Notes: generated by a model from the sequence alone, not told the origin. Shown: positions 51,891 to 61,236, numbered from the stretch's first letter. The stretch is 64,000 nucleotides of DNA from Amorphoplanes digitatis (GCF_014205335.1 NZ_JACHNH010000001.1:3094501-3158500); one strand, 5' to 3'. A program made the numbers and translations.

Positions 51891-54200
51891 ATGGCCGACG
51901 ACACCCGTTCATTCACACGCTACGTGTGGATCAACGGCGGTCTGGTCGTCGCGAGCCTGGTCTGGTACGTGCTGCACGCCACCGTCGGCGCGGGGCACGT
52001 GGCCATCGCCTACGTGGCCGCGCCGCTCGAGGGCTGCGTCGCCGTCGTCGCCCTGTTCGGCCTCTGGCGCACGGTGCGCGGCAACCCCGTCGCCCGCCGG
52101 TTCTGGCGCACCCTGCTGGCCGCCGCGGTCAGCATGACGCTCGGCTACGTGGTGATGGCCGTACACGCTGCGATCTACACGGTCGGCCCCATACCGCCGG
52201 ACATGCCGCTCCCGGCCGCCGCGGCCATCGCCCTCGGCTTCACGCTCGCCATGTTCGCGGTCGGCCGGGTTCCCGTAGGCGCCGTCGGCACCGCCGAGCG
52301 CTGGCGGATGAACCTGGACCGCGCGCTCGCCTGCGTGTGCTGCGCGACGGTGCTCTGGCACTTCGGGTTCGCGGGAATGCTGACCTCCGACGAGCGGTGG
52401 AGCCCGCAGACCCTGTCCCTGATCGGCCTCGCCTTCCTGCTGACCATCTTCGGCCTCACCAAGGTCTCGTACCTCGGCGACGGCCCGGTCGACCGCACGG
52501 CGATACGGATGGTCGCCGTCGTGGGTCTGACCGCCGCCGGCGTCGCGGTGCTCGCCACCACCTTCGGGTACGAGGGCGGCGTCCCGTCGCAGGCCGTGGT
52601 GCTGCCGCTGGGGCCGGCGCTGCTGGTCCTCGCGGTCCGGACACAGGCCCGGGCCGCCCTCGGCCGCCGCCGGGCGTCGCGGCGGTCCTCGCCGCTGCTG
52701 CCCTACCTGTCGATCGGGGCGGTGGACCTGTGCCTGATCGCGATCGCCGTCGGCCCGCTGTACTGGCCGGGCCGGGTCACGCTGTCCGGCGCCGTGCTGA
52801 TCAGCATCCTGGTCACGGTCCGCCAGTTCATGGCCTCCCGCGACAACCGGCGCCTGCTGCGCGACATCCGGGGCCAGGAGGAGCGGCTCCAGCACGAGGT
52901 CAGCCACGACGGCCTGACCGGCCTGGCGAACCGGGCCCGGTTCCGCGACGTGTTGCAGGCCGCCATCGCGGCCGAGCGGCCCGCGACCGTGCTCCTCGTC
53001 GACCTGGACGACTTCAAGACCGTCAACGACTCGCTCGGCCACGACGTCGGCGACCACCTGCTCGTCGCGGTGGCCGAGGTGCTCGCCGAGCAGTCCGGCG
53101 CCGACGCCCTGCCGGTGCGCGTCGGCGGCGACGAGTTCGCGGTGCTGCTCATCGGCGGGACGACGGTGGGGGAGACCGTCGCCCAGCGCATCCTCGACGC
53201 GCTGAGCCGGCCGATCAGCGAGCACCGGCTGCTCGTGCAGGCCAGCATCGGCATCGCGACGGTCGCGCCGGGTGCCACGGTCGACAGCGTGCTGCGCGAC
53301 GCCGACGTCGCCATGTACGCGGCCAAGGAGCGCGGCAAGGCGGGCCACGTGCGCTACGTACCCGGGATGGAGGAGCCGGTCCTCGCGCACATCCAGCTCG
53401 GTGGCGAGATCCGCCGCGGCCTGGACGCGGGCGAGTTCCGGGTCGTGTACCAGCCGCTTGTCGCGCTCGGCACCGGCAGGATCGTCGGCGTCGAGGCGCT
53501 GGTGCGCTGGAACCACCCGATCCGCGGCACGGTGCCGCCGATCGAGTTCATCCCCGCCGCGGAGCGGACCGGCCTGATCGTCGAGCTGGGCCGCTTCGTG
53601 CTGCGCGAGACCTGCCGGCAGACCGCGGCCTGGCTGGCCGAGTTCGGCCCCGACGCGTTGCAGCGGCCGGCCGTCAACGTCTCGGCCCGGCAGCTGCACG
53701 ACCCGGACTTCGTCGCCGACGTGCTGGCGGCGCTCGCCGACAACGGGCTGTCGACCGACCGCCTGGTGCTGGAGCTGACGGAGTCGGCGGTGCTGCGCGG
53801 CGGCCAGGTGTCGCAGACCCTGCACGAGCTCGACCGCCTCGGCATCAAGCTGGCCCTTGACGACTTCGGCACCGGGGAGTCGTCGCTGAGCCTGCTGCGC
53901 GCGTTCCCGGCCGCGATCGTCAAGCTGGACAAGTCGTTCGTCGACGGCATCGAGATCGACGACGCGAGCCCGTCGGCGCGCGACGCCCGCCAGGCGGTGG
54001 CCCGCGCGGTCGTCCAGCTGGCGGACGCGCTGGGGCTGGAGACGGTGGCCGAGGGTATCGAGAACGAGGCTCAGGTCGAGCAGCTGCGTGCCCTGGGCTA
54101 CGTCTACGGCCAGGGGTATCACCTGGCCCGGCCGATGGCCGCCGGCGACTTCACCGCGCTGCTGGCGGCTCAGCGAGCGGACAGTCCGATGCGGACCTAA
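51891..54200 (+). CDS. Membrane-bound GGDEF-EAL cyclic-di-GMP protein
   Basis: 769 residues from the ATG at 51891 (a GTG at 51828 would add 21). The N-terminal third has about nine membrane helices. Then a GGDEF domain with DGLTGLANRARFRD, LVDLDDFKTVNDSLGH and an intact active site, RVGGDEFAVLL; the RxxD inhibitory site just before it is missing. The EAL domain has GVEALVRWNHP, PAVNVSARQLHDPDF, LELTESAVLRGG, LALDDFGTGESSLSLL, KLDKSFVDGI and VAEGIENEAQ, all key residues for c-di-GMP hydrolysis. So it could both make and break c-di-GMP, most likely acting as a phosphodiesterase gated by its membrane part. Confidence 0.93.
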   Translation: MADDTRSFTRYVWINGGLVVASLVWYVLHATVGAGHVAIAYVAAPLEGCVAVVALFGLWRTVRGNPVARRFWRTLLAAAVSMTLGYVVMAVHAAIYTVGPIPPDMPLPAAAAIALGFTLAMFAVGRVPVGAVGTAERWRMNLDRALACVCCATVLWHFGFAGMLTSDERWSPQTLSLIGLAFLLTIFGLTKVSYLGDGPVDRTAIRMVAVVGLTAAGVAVLATTFGYEGGVPSQAVVLPLGPALLVLAVRTQARAALGRRRASRRSSPLLPYLSIGAVDLCLIAIAVGPLYWPGRVTLSGAVLISILVTVRQFMASRDNRRLLRDIRGQEERLQHEVSHDGLTGLANRARFRDVLQAAIAAERPATVLLVDLDDFKTVNDSLGHDVGDHLLVAVAEVLAEQSGADALPVRVGGDEFAVLLIGGTTVGETVAQRILDALSRPISEHRLLVQASIGIATVAPGATVDSVLRDADVAMYAAKERGKAGHVRYVPGMEEPVLAHIQLGGEIRRGLDAGEFRVVYQPLVALGTGRIVGVEALVRWNHPIRGTVPPIEFIPAAERTGLIVELGRFVLRETCRQTAAWLAEFGPDALQRPAVNVSARQLHDPDFVADVLAALADNGLSTDRLVLELTESAVLRGGQVSQTLHELDRLGIKLALDDFGTGESSLSLLRAFPAAIVKLDKSFVDGIEIDDASPSARDARQAVARAVVQLADALGLETVAEGIENEAQVEQLRALGYVYGQGYHLARPMAAGDFTALLAAQRADSPMRT

Positions 54201-54506
54201 GCTCGGTCCATCAGGCGGCCCTACCCGGGCGAAGCACGCCGGAGCGGGCGATGTCCGGCGTGTCCACATCGGCCAGGCTCACGGCATTGGCGGGGACTTA
54301 TGCAGGGCCGCAGCGAAACTTTTGCATATTTCGAAGATTCTTTCCGCGACTCCAGCGAAACAAGCCATTAACATCAGCAAGCGAACGACTTCGATGCAAC
54401 AAAAGTGCTCCGGCGTGGCGCACGGCTGAGAAAGCCGCCGCCCGATCGGCCGCTTCCGCGCGCCCACGCCCAATCCCGCACCACCGACCGGGAGGCAGTG
54501 CAAGCG
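54201..54506. promoter_or_regulatory. 306-bp gap with AT-rich control region
   Basis: No gene is supported here. The middle is unusually AT-rich (about 54311-54410) and holds two copies of CAGCGAAAC (54311-54319, 54353-54361) flanking TTTGCATATTTCGAAG. Such GAAAC/TTTCG half-sites resemble LacI-family operators. It probably carries the promoter of the exported sugar isomerase gene. Confidence 0.4.
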
Positions 54507-55427
54507 ATGCAGAACGAGTCAACAGTCAGCCGCCGAAACCTACTGGGCGCCGCGGCGGCCGGTGCCGCCGCGATCGGCACCTCCGCCGTGCTCGCCTCGC
54601 CGGCCGCCGCCAAGGGCGGCCACGGGCCGTCCCGGGTGCCGCGTGACCAGATCAGCGTGCAGCTATACACCCTGCGCGACCAGCTCAACGTCGACCTCGA
54701 CGGCACCCTGGCCCGGCTGGCCGAGATCGGCTACCGGCGGGTCGAGCACGCCGGCTTCGTCGGGCGCACCGCGGCGCAGTTCCGCGCCGCCCTGGACCGG
54801 GCCGGCCTGAAGGCGACCTCCGGGCACGTGGGCATCCCGCAGCCCTTCGACGCCGCGACCTGGCAGGCGGCGCTCGACAACGCGCACGTCGTCGGCAGCA
54901 AGTACATCGTGCACCCGTTCTTCGGCGTCGGCGCCGGCGGTGCGCCGATCCGCGACGGCGCGGTGTACCGGGCCTTCGCCAAGGACCTGAACCAGGCGGG
55001 CGCGCTCGCCCGCAAGGCCGGGCTCAGCTTCGGCTACCACAACCACCACAACGAGTTCGCCCGCCAGGACGGCGGCAGCCGCACTGGCTTCGACATCCTG
55101 ACCAGCGAGACCGATCCCCGGCTCGTGCACCTCGAGGTCGACCTGTTCTGGGCGTTCCGCGGCGCCAGCGACCCGGTGGACCTGATTCACAAGCACCGCG
55201 GCCGGATCCGGCAGGTGCACGTCAAGGACCTGGCGCCCTCCGGCAGCTTCGCCGACCCGGGCCAGGGCCTCATCGACTTCGGGCGCATCTTCGCGCACTC
55301 CCGCGAGGCCGGCCTGGTCGAGTACATCGTGGAGCGCGACGACGCCGGCATACCGCCGCGGGTACCCGCCGACGCCCTGACCACGGCCGAGGTGGGCTTC
55401 CGCTTCCTCGACACCCTCCGGTTCTAA
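54507..55427 (+). CDS. Tat-exported sugar-phosphate isomerase/epimerase-like protein
   Basis: 306 residues; the ATG follows GGGAGGCAG. The twin-arginine signal (VSRRNLLGAAAAGAAAIGTS) predicts folded export. The mature part is an AP-endonuclease-2-like TIM barrel: ISVQLYTLRDQLNVDLDGTL, YRRVEHAGFVGRTAAQF, FGYHNHHNEFARQDGG with metal-binding His, LVHLEVDLFWAFRG, IRQVHVKDLAPSG and LVEYIVERDDAG. Such exported members occur beside sugar dehydrogenases and glycoside hydrolases. The next gene (14 bp later) encodes a PQQ-type dehydrogenase, so the two probably modify an extracellular sugar together. Confidence 0.9.
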   Translation: MQNESTVSRRNLLGAAAAGAAAIGTSAVLASPAAAKGGHGPSRVPRDQISVQLYTLRDQLNVDLDGTLARLAEIGYRRVEHAGFVGRTAAQFRAALDRAGLKATSGHVGIPQPFDAATWQAALDNAHVVGSKYIVHPFFGVGAGGAPIRDGAVYRAFAKDLNQAGALARKAGLSFGYHNHHNEFARQDGGSRTGFDILTSETDPRLVHLEVDLFWAFRGASDPVDLIHKHRGRIRQVHVKDLAPSGSFADPGQGLIDFGRIFAHSREAGLVEYIVERDDAGIPPRVPADALTTAEVGFRFLDTLRF

Positions 55428-55440
55428 AGGGGTGAGCCGC

Positions 55441-57519
55441 ATGAAGAGACTGCCCACCGCCGTCGCCGCCCTGGCACTGGTCGCGACCGCGCTGACGGTG
55501 CCGTCCGGCCCGGCCGCGGCGCAGGCCGCCGCGCCGCCGCCGGACTCCGATTTCCAGAAGGTGACCCTCAACGACTTCCCCGGCGAGCCGATCGCCCTGG
55601 CCGTGCTGCCCGACAAGCGGGTACTGCACACCGCGCGCAAGGGCGAGGTCCGCATCAACGACCCGAAGAGTGGCCGCAACATCCTCGCCGCAACGATCCC
55701 CGTCTACCAGCACGACGAGGAGGGCGTGCAGGGCGTCGCGATCGACGCCGACTTCGCGCGCAACAAGTGGGTCTACATCTACTACTCGCCGCCGCTGAAC
55801 ACGCCGGCCGACGACCCGGCGACGCCGTCGGTCAACGAGGGCAACGCGCCCGAGACGGGCACCGCCGCGGACTTCGCGCCGTTCAAGGGCGTGATGCGGC
55901 TGTCGCGCTTCAAGCTCAACGGCAACACGCTGTCGCTCGGCAGCGAACAGAAGATCATCGAGGTCGGCACCGACCGCGGCATCTGCTGCCACGTCGGCGG
56001 AAAGATCGACTTCGACGGACAGGGCAACCTGTACCTGTCGACGGGCGACGACACCAACCCGTTCGCCTCCGACGGCTACGTGCCGATCGACGAGCGGGCC
56101 AACCGCAACCCCGCCTTCGACGCGCAGCGCACCGCGGCCAACACCAACGACCTGCGCGGCAAGCTGCTGCGGATCAAGGTGCGGGCCAACGGCAGCTACA
56201 CCATCCCGAGGGGCAACCTCTTCAAGCCGGGCACCGCGTACACCCGGCCGGAGATCTACGCGATGGGCCTGCGAAACCCGTTCCGGTTCGCGGTCGACAA
56301 GAACACCGGCGTGGTCTACGTCGGCGACTACTCGCCGGACGCGAACTCGCCGAACCCGGCACGTGGACCGGCCGGGCAGGGCCGCTGGATGGCCGTCGAC
56401 AAGCCCGCCAACTACGGCTGGCCCTATTGCGTCTCGCCCGACCTGCCGTACATCGACTACGACTTCGCCACGCAGACCTCGGGCGCGCCGTTCAACTGCG
56501 CGGCGCCGGTCAACGAGTCGCCGAACAACACCGGCAAGCGCAGGCTCCCGCCGGTCGAGAAGGCCGAGGTCATCTACTCGTACGGCATGACGCCCGCGTT
56601 CCCCGAGCTCGGCACCGGCGGCATCGGGCCGATGGGCGGCCCGGCGTACGACTTCGACGCGCGCAACTCCTCCGCCACGAAGTGGCCGCGGTACTACGAC
56701 GGCAAGCCGCTGTTCTACGAGTGGACCCGCGACTACGTCAAGGGCTTCACCCTCGGCCCGGCCAACCAGGTCACCTCGATCGAGTCCGTGCTGCCCTCGT
56801 TCGTCTTCGACAACCCGATGGACCTCGAGTTCGGTCCGGACGGCTCGCTGTACGTGCTCGAGTACGGCGACGGCTTCTTCTCCGAGAACCCGGACGCCCA
56901 GCTGGCCCGCATCGACTTCGTGCGCGGCAACCGGACGCCGATCCCGCGCGTCTCGGCGACGCCGACAAGCGGCGCGGCCCCGCTGACCGTCACCTTCTCC
57001 AGCGCCGGCACGACCGACCCGGACGGTGACAGCCTGCGGTACGCGTGGGACTTCAACGGCGACGGTGTGGTCGACTCCCGCGCGCCGAACGCGGTCTACA
57101 CGTTCACCCAGAACGGCAACTACCGGCCGACGCTGAAAGTCACCGATCCGACGGGTCGCTGGGCGTCGGCGGAGGTCATTCTTCCGGTGGGCACGCTCGC
57201 GCCGGTCGTCACCCTCGTGTCACCCAGCGAGGGACAGCCGTTCGAGTTCGGTGACACGGTGAACTTCCAGGTCAGCGTCGTCGACGACCAGCCGGTCGAC
57301 TGCACGAAGGTCACTGTCACCTACATCCTGGGTCACGCGCAGCACGGCCACCCGCTGTCCACGGCGGCCGGCTGCACCGGCTCGATCACCACGTTCATCG
57401 ACGGCGGCCACGCCGGCGCCGATGACCTGACCGCGGTGTTCGTCGCGGAGTACACCGACTCCGGCACCCCGCCGCAGAGCGGCTCGGACCAGGTCGTCCT
57501 GACCCCGTCCGCGGGCTGA
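55441..57519 (+). CDS. Secreted PQQ-type sugar dehydrogenase with PKD domain
   Basis: 692 residues; the ATG at 55441 is placed well after AAAGGGG, better than the GTG at 55432. Signal peptide: LPTAVAALALVATALTVPSG. Residues about 35-490 are a six-bladed propeller of the glucose/sorbosone dehydrogenase type: GVQGVAIDADFARNKWVYIY, GGKIDFDGQGNLYLSTGDD, IYAMGLRNPFRFAVDKNTG, NYGWPYC and PMDLEFGPDGSLYVLEYGDG. A PKD domain (APLTVTFSSAGTTDPDGDSL, YAWDFNGDGVVDS) and an Ig-like C-terminus follow. The usual role is PQQ- and Ca2+-dependent oxidation of sugars outside the cell. A strong terminator follows. Confidence 0.9.
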   Translation: MKRLPTAVAALALVATALTVPSGPAAAQAAAPPPDSDFQKVTLNDFPGEPIALAVLPDKRVLHTARKGEVRINDPKSGRNILAATIPVYQHDEEGVQGVAIDADFARNKWVYIYYSPPLNTPADDPATPSVNEGNAPETGTAADFAPFKGVMRLSRFKLNGNTLSLGSEQKIIEVGTDRGICCHVGGKIDFDGQGNLYLSTGDDTNPFASDGYVPIDERANRNPAFDAQRTAANTNDLRGKLLRIKVRANGSYTIPRGNLFKPGTAYTRPEIYAMGLRNPFRFAVDKNTGVVYVGDYSPDANSPNPARGPAGQGRWMAVDKPANYGWPYCVSPDLPYIDYDFATQTSGAPFNCAAPVNESPNNTGKRRLPPVEKAEVIYSYGMTPAFPELGTGGIGPMGGPAYDFDARNSSATKWPRYYDGKPLFYEWTRDYVKGFTLGPANQVTSIESVLPSFVFDNPMDLEFGPDGSLYVLEYGDGFFSENPDAQLARIDFVRGNRTPIPRVSATPTSGAAPLTVTFSSAGTTDPDGDSLRYAWDFNGDGVVDSRAPNAVYTFTQNGNYRPTLKVTDPTGRWASAEVILPVGTLAPVVTLVSPSEGQPFEFGDTVNFQVSVVDDQPVDCTKVTVTYILGHAQHGHPLSTAAGCTGSITTFIDGGHAGADDLTAVFVAEYTDSGTPPQSGSDQVVLTPSAG

Positions 57520-57528
57520 TCCACCCGG

Positions 57529-57574
57529 ACGGCCGAGGTCACCGCCCGTCACTCACGGCGGTGACCTCGGCCGT
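57529..57574 (+). terminator. Long hairpin terminator after the sugar dehydrogenase gene
   Basis: An 18-bp perfect stem (ACGGCCGAGGTCACCGCC and its complement) with a 10-nt loop, 10 bp past the stop and followed by TT. Confidence 0.88.
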
Positions 57575-57609
57575 TTGCCGCCCGCCCGGCCGCGGATTGC
57601 GCCACCCTG

Positions 57610-58383
57610 GTGGTCGTGGCGACGCACCAGGAGCAGTGGTGGGCGCAGTTCCTCGAAGCGTCGGACCACTTCGACGCCGCCTACCTGGTCGAGGGCATCG
57701 GCGACCTCCTCGCCCCGCACATCGGGTACCCGCTGCTGCGCCGCGAGGTGGAGCTCGCCACGGACAGCGTGGTACGCCACCTGGAGCGCCCCGGCATCAC
57801 CGAACGGGCCGAGCTGGCCGAGAAGGCCACCGAGCGCCTGGCCCGGACCCTCGAGCGGATGACCGACAGCGCGACGGGAGCGGAGATCTCCACGGCCGAG
57901 GCGGCCACCGTCGCCCTGGCCCTGCGCGGCGAGTACGCCGCGGCGGCCGCGGCGGCCGAGCCGGTGGTCGGCACCGTGAAGCTCCAGAAGCTGTTCGTGA
58001 CGGCGCTGCGCCTGGAGCGCTTCGACGTCCCGATGGCCCTGCGCCTGCTGGACGGCGGCCAGCAGCCCGCGGACGCGGTGCGCTCGGGGCACCTGCTCGG
58101 CAAGTACGGGTGGTGGCCGTCCTGGCTGCTGCGCGTCGTCACCGAGCGGGCCCTGGCGGGCCACCTGGACCAGGAGACGGTCGTCGCGCTGGACCGCTGC
58201 GCGTATGCGGAGCTCACCCCGCTACAGGCGAACCTGGCCCGCAAACTGCTCAGCGGCAACCCGGACATCATCGACACGGCGGCGCAGCGAATGGTGAGCC
58301 TTGGCGAGGCGGAGGCGGCGGCGGCACTCCGCGAGGGCGACATCAATGCCGTCGCACTGACCGCGCGCCTCATTTCCAGCTGA
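57610..58383 (+). CDS. Hypothetical helical protein (257 aa)
   Basis: A GTG start at 57610 is taken; a second GTG at 57616 is equally possible and neither has a clear RBS. The product is Ala/Leu/Glu-rich and alpha-helical throughout: WWAQFLEASDHFDAAYLVEG, AELAEKATERLARTLERMTD, QKLFVTALRLERFDVPMALR and ANLARKLLSGNPDIIDTAAQ. There is no signal peptide, membrane segment or catalytic motif. It might be a HEAT/ARM-like scaffold. It lies between two terminator-bounded units, so it is probably a single-gene transcript. Confidence 0.7.
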   Translation: MVVATHQEQWWAQFLEASDHFDAAYLVEGIGDLLAPHIGYPLLRREVELATDSVVRHLERPGITERAELAEKATERLARTLERMTDSATGAEISTAEAATVALALRGEYAAAAAAAEPVVGTVKLQKLFVTALRLERFDVPMALRLLDGGQQPADAVRSGHLLGKYGWWPSWLLRVVTERALAGHLDQETVVALDRCAYAELTPLQANLARKLLSGNPDIIDTAAQRMVSLGEAEAAAALREGDINAVALTARLISS

Positions 58384-58480
58384 CGTACGTACGTAGGATA
58401 CATATCGGCCGAATGGCCGACCGCAGCGGTGGCATGCGTGTTTTGTGACTCACAGTATTGCTGTTGTTACAGTGTCGGGC

Positions 58481-59257
58481 ATGCCGAGATGGATGGACAA
58501 TCCCGCTGGTCGGCTGGGTGCGTTCCTTGAGTCATTGCACAGTCGAAATGGCGATAAAACCGTCGGTGAAGTACTGGGATTGGCGGAGGACGCCGATGAG
58601 CCGTTCGCGGTCGCACTCAGAGTTCTGGAGATCGGGCGCCTGGCGCGGGCGACCCGGTCGTCGGTGGAGGCCCTGCCCGACGAGGAGGATCCGGCCTTCC
58701 TGCTACAGCACTTCCACCAGGTGGAGGCGCTCGTCAAGCGGCTGACCGACGACGTGGTGATGGCTGCCGCCACCTATGCGCCCACGGATCTGTTCGCCGC
58801 CAAATTCATTGTTCCGGTGCCGTTGGACGGTGCGGCGTTGTTCGGACTGGAGGCGGCCTCGAGGGCGCTTCACCGATGCTGCCCCGAACCGGCGATCGGC
58901 CCCGAGCACCTGGATTCATTGATCCATGACGTCCGCGAATTGATTGATTCGGTGACCGGCAGCCCGGCGCTGTCCGCGGACGCAAAGACATTTCTCGTCC
59001 GCCGCCTGCGCGACATAGAAACCGCGCTGCTGGGGTCGCGGATCACCGGATCAGTCGATCTTGAAGACGCGTTGGATTGTCTTACCGGCGCATTCGTGAG
59101 GCGCGAGGATATTAGGGAACCCGGCCTACTGGGAAAGATCAATACCTTTTTCCAGCGGCTGGTGCTCGCGGCGCAGGGCGCGGAGAGCATCGCCGGCGCG
59201 ACGACCTCGACCGTCGGCGCGATCGAGGCCATCGCCCGGTTCCAGGGCGGTCAGTAG
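58481..59257 (+). CDS. Hypothetical protein with atypical codon use (258 aa)
   Basis: ATG at 58481 (a GTG at 58445 would add 12 residues); no good RBS is seen. The protein is helical and acidic: NPAGRLGAFLESLHSRNGDK, EVLGLAEDADEPFAVALRVL, DPAFLLQHFHQVEALVKRLT, LSADAKTFLVRRLRDIETAL. It has no export signal. Several stretches use A/T-ending codons (ATT, AAA, GAT, TTG) more often than neighbours, a hint of transfer from a lower-GC source. Similar single genes occur as accessory or phage-defence cargo, but I recognise no domain. A TACGTAGGATACAT-like promoter lies upstream. Confidence 0.7.
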   Translation: MPRWMDNPAGRLGAFLESLHSRNGDKTVGEVLGLAEDADEPFAVALRVLEIGRLARATRSSVEALPDEEDPAFLLQHFHQVEALVKRLTDDVVMAAATYAPTDLFAAKFIVPVPLDGAALFGLEAASRALHRCCPEPAIGPEHLDSLIHDVRELIDSVTGSPALSADAKTFLVRRLRDIETALLGSRITGSVDLEDALDCLTGAFVRREDIREPGLLGKINTFFQRLVLAAQGAESIAGATTSTVGAIEAIARFQGGQ

Positions 59258-59260
59258 GGG

Positions 59261-59296
59261 GACGGGCCCGGCCGACGGGGGGCGGCCGGGCCCGTC
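59261..59296. terminator. Bidirectional hairpin between convergent genes
   Basis: A perfect 14-bp stem (GACGGGCCCGGCCG and its complement) with an 8-nt loop separates the orphan gene and the minus-strand ABC operon, and could end transcripts from both sides. Confidence 0.85.
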
Positions 59297-59312
59297 GATC
59301 GAGGACGGGTGG

Positions 59313-60452
59313 CTATGCGCCGCCCGCGTTCAGCGTCACGGTCTGCGGCTGGAACGCCGCGCCGGTCACGTCGATGCCCGCCGCCTTCGCCTGCTCCAGC
59401 GCCTGCTGGATGTAGTCGTTGGTGTAGGCGAGGCCCTCCGGCTGCTTGGTCAGCACGGTGTCGCCGGTCTGGTTCTTCGTGTTCATCGACAGCTCGACCG
59501 TCTGCTTCCAGTCCGCCTCGCCGACCAGGCCGACGCCGGCCGCCGACGGCCAGATCAGCTTGTTCACCTCGTTCATCTGCCAGAGCTGGTGGCTCTTGCC
59601 GAGCTTGGAGCCCTTCTTCACCACCAGGTCGCGGCACTCCTCCGGGTTGTCGCGGCAGTACGCCCAGCCCTTGACGGTGCCGAGCAGGAACTTCACCGTC
59701 TGCTGCTGGTAGGCCGGGTCGCTGAGCTTGCCGGTGTTGGCCCACACCGCGTCCTGGAGCATGGAGGTGCCGACCGTCTTCCAGTCGATGACGGTGAAGT
59801 CCTCCGGCGTGTACAGCTTGCCCGTCGCGGGGTTCTTGGCCTCCAGCAGCTGGGCGTACTCGTTGTAGCTCATCGCCTGCGCGAGGTCGATCTCCTTCTT
59901 GAGCAGCGCCTGCATGTCGAACTGCTGCTGCACCAGCGTGACGTCCTTGCCTGGGTTGAGCCCGGCGCCGGTCATGCCCGCGAACAGCTCGAACTCGTTG
60001 CCGAAGCCCCAGTTGCCGACCTTGCGGCCCTTGAAGTCCGCCGGGCCGGTGATCCCGCTCTCCTTGAAGGCCACCTGGTACGTGCCGGAGCGGGCGAAGA
60101 TCTGGCCGACGTCGGTGATCGCCGCGCCCTGCTCGCGCGAGGCGAGCGCCTTGGGCACCCAGGCGATCGCGTAGTCGGCCTTGCCCTGCGCCAGCACGGT
60201 CTGCGGCACGATGTCCACGCCGCCCTCGAGCAGTTGCACGTCGAGGCCCTGCTCGGCGTAGAAGCCCTTGTCGACGGCGGCGATGTAGCCGGCGAACTGG
60301 GACTGGAAGAACCACTGGAGTTGCAGCTTGATCGGGGTCCGGGCGCCGCTCGCGCCGGGTGCCGGGGTCGACGGGGTGTCGGCGGTGCCGCATCCCGAGG
60401 CGATGAGTATCGCCGCGAGCGACGCGGCGGACAGGAGTCGGAATCTTCTCAC
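59313..60452 (-). CDS. NMT1/SsuA-type ABC substrate-binding lipoprotein
   Basis: 379 residues from a GTG at 60452 with GAGG ahead. The signal (LLSAASLAAILIASGC) has lipidated Cys. The fold is NMT1/THI5-like: IKLQLQWFFQSQFAGYIAAV, DKGFYAEQGLDVQLLEGGVD, VLAQGKADYAIAW, GITGPADFKGRKVGNWGFGN. QWFFQSQFAGYI is typical of binding proteins for pyrimidines such as hydroxymethylpyrimidine (ThiY-like). It is the last gene of a minus-strand operon and works with two permeases and one ATPase upstream. Confidence 0.9.
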   Translation of the reverse strand: MRRFRLLSAASLAAILIASGCGTADTPSTPAPGASGARTPIKLQLQWFFQSQFAGYIAAVDKGFYAEQGLDVQLLEGGVDIVPQTVLAQGKADYAIAWVPKALASREQGAAITDVGQIFARSGTYQVAFKESGITGPADFKGRKVGNWGFGNEFELFAGMTGAGLNPGKDVTLVQQQFDMQALLKKEIDLAQAMSYNEYAQLLEAKNPATGKLYTPEDFTVIDWKTVGTSMLQDAVWANTGKLSDPAYQQQTVKFLLGTVKGWAYCRDNPEECRDLVVKKGSKLGKSHQLWQMNEVNKLIWPSAAGVGLVGEADWKQTVELSMNTKNQTGDTVLTKQPEGLAYTNDYIQQALEQAKAAGIDVTGAAFQPQTVTLNAGGA

Positions 60453-60471
60453 TGGGCATCCTCCACATGGG

Positions 60472-61236
60472 TCAGGAGATGAGCCGGGTTTTCCAGGGCA
60501 TGGCGAGCCGCTCCAGCAGGAGCGTCGATAGGTAGAAGACGAGTCCGAGCAGGCAGGCGCCGACCACGAAGGCCCAGGCACGGGAGTAGGCGGTGAACGC
60601 GGCGGCGGAGGTGATCCGCGAGCCGAGCCCGTTCTGGAGGCCGCCGAAGTACTCGGCGACGACCGCCGCGATGACGGCCAGCGACGACGCCTGTCGCAGG
60701 CCGGTGAAGACGAAGGGCAGCGCGCCGGGCAGCCGGACCAGCCGGGTGAACGTCCAGCCGCCCGCGGCGTAGCTGGTCATCAGCTCCCGGTGGGTCGGGT
60801 CGACCTCGCGCAGGCCGCGCAGCGTGTTGATGAAGACGGGGAAGAACGCGATGATCCCGGCTACCAGGCGGCGCGGGACGCTCGAGGTCGACTCGAACAT
60901 GTTGTTGAGGATCGGGGCGAGCGCGATGATCGGCAGCGCGTTGAGCACCGCCGCGAGGGGGACGGAGACCTCGGACAGCGGCCGGAAGCGGCTCGCGGCC
61001 ATCGCCGCGAGGACCCCGGCGATCGTGCCCCAGGCCAGGCCGATGAGCGCGTTGAGGCCGCTGGCCAGCGCGGCGTCCCAGACGTTGCCGCGCTGGGCGA
61101 CCAGCTCGTGGCCGATCGCGGACGGCGCCGGCAGGATGAACGGCGCGATCCGGCCGAGCGAGACCACCAGCTCCCAGGCGACCAGGGCGACGATGCCCAC
61201 CACGATCGGCGGGGCGATGCGCAGCACCTGTCTCAC
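60472..61236 (-). CDS. ABC transporter permease (SsuC/ThiX-type) 1
   Basis: 254 residues, six membrane helices, from a GTG at 61236 that overlaps the ATPase stop (GTGA). LGRIAPFILPAPSAIGHELV is the family start, and the ATPase-docking loop is near RELMTSYAAGGWTFTRLVRL, PGALPFVFTGLRQASSLAVI. It forms the membrane channel, probably as a heterodimer with the second permease of the operon. Confidence 0.92.
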   Translation of the reverse strand: MRQVLRIAPPIVVGIVALVAWELVVSLGRIAPFILPAPSAIGHELVAQRGNVWDAALASGLNALIGLAWGTIAGVLAAMAASRFRPLSEVSVPLAAVLNALPIIALAPILNNMFESTSSVPRRLVAGIIAFFPVFINTLRGLREVDPTHRELMTSYAAGGWTFTRLVRLPGALPFVFTGLRQASSLAVIAAVVAEYFGGLQNGLGSRITSAAAFTAYSRAWAFVVGACLLGLVFYLSTLLLERLAMPWKTRLIS

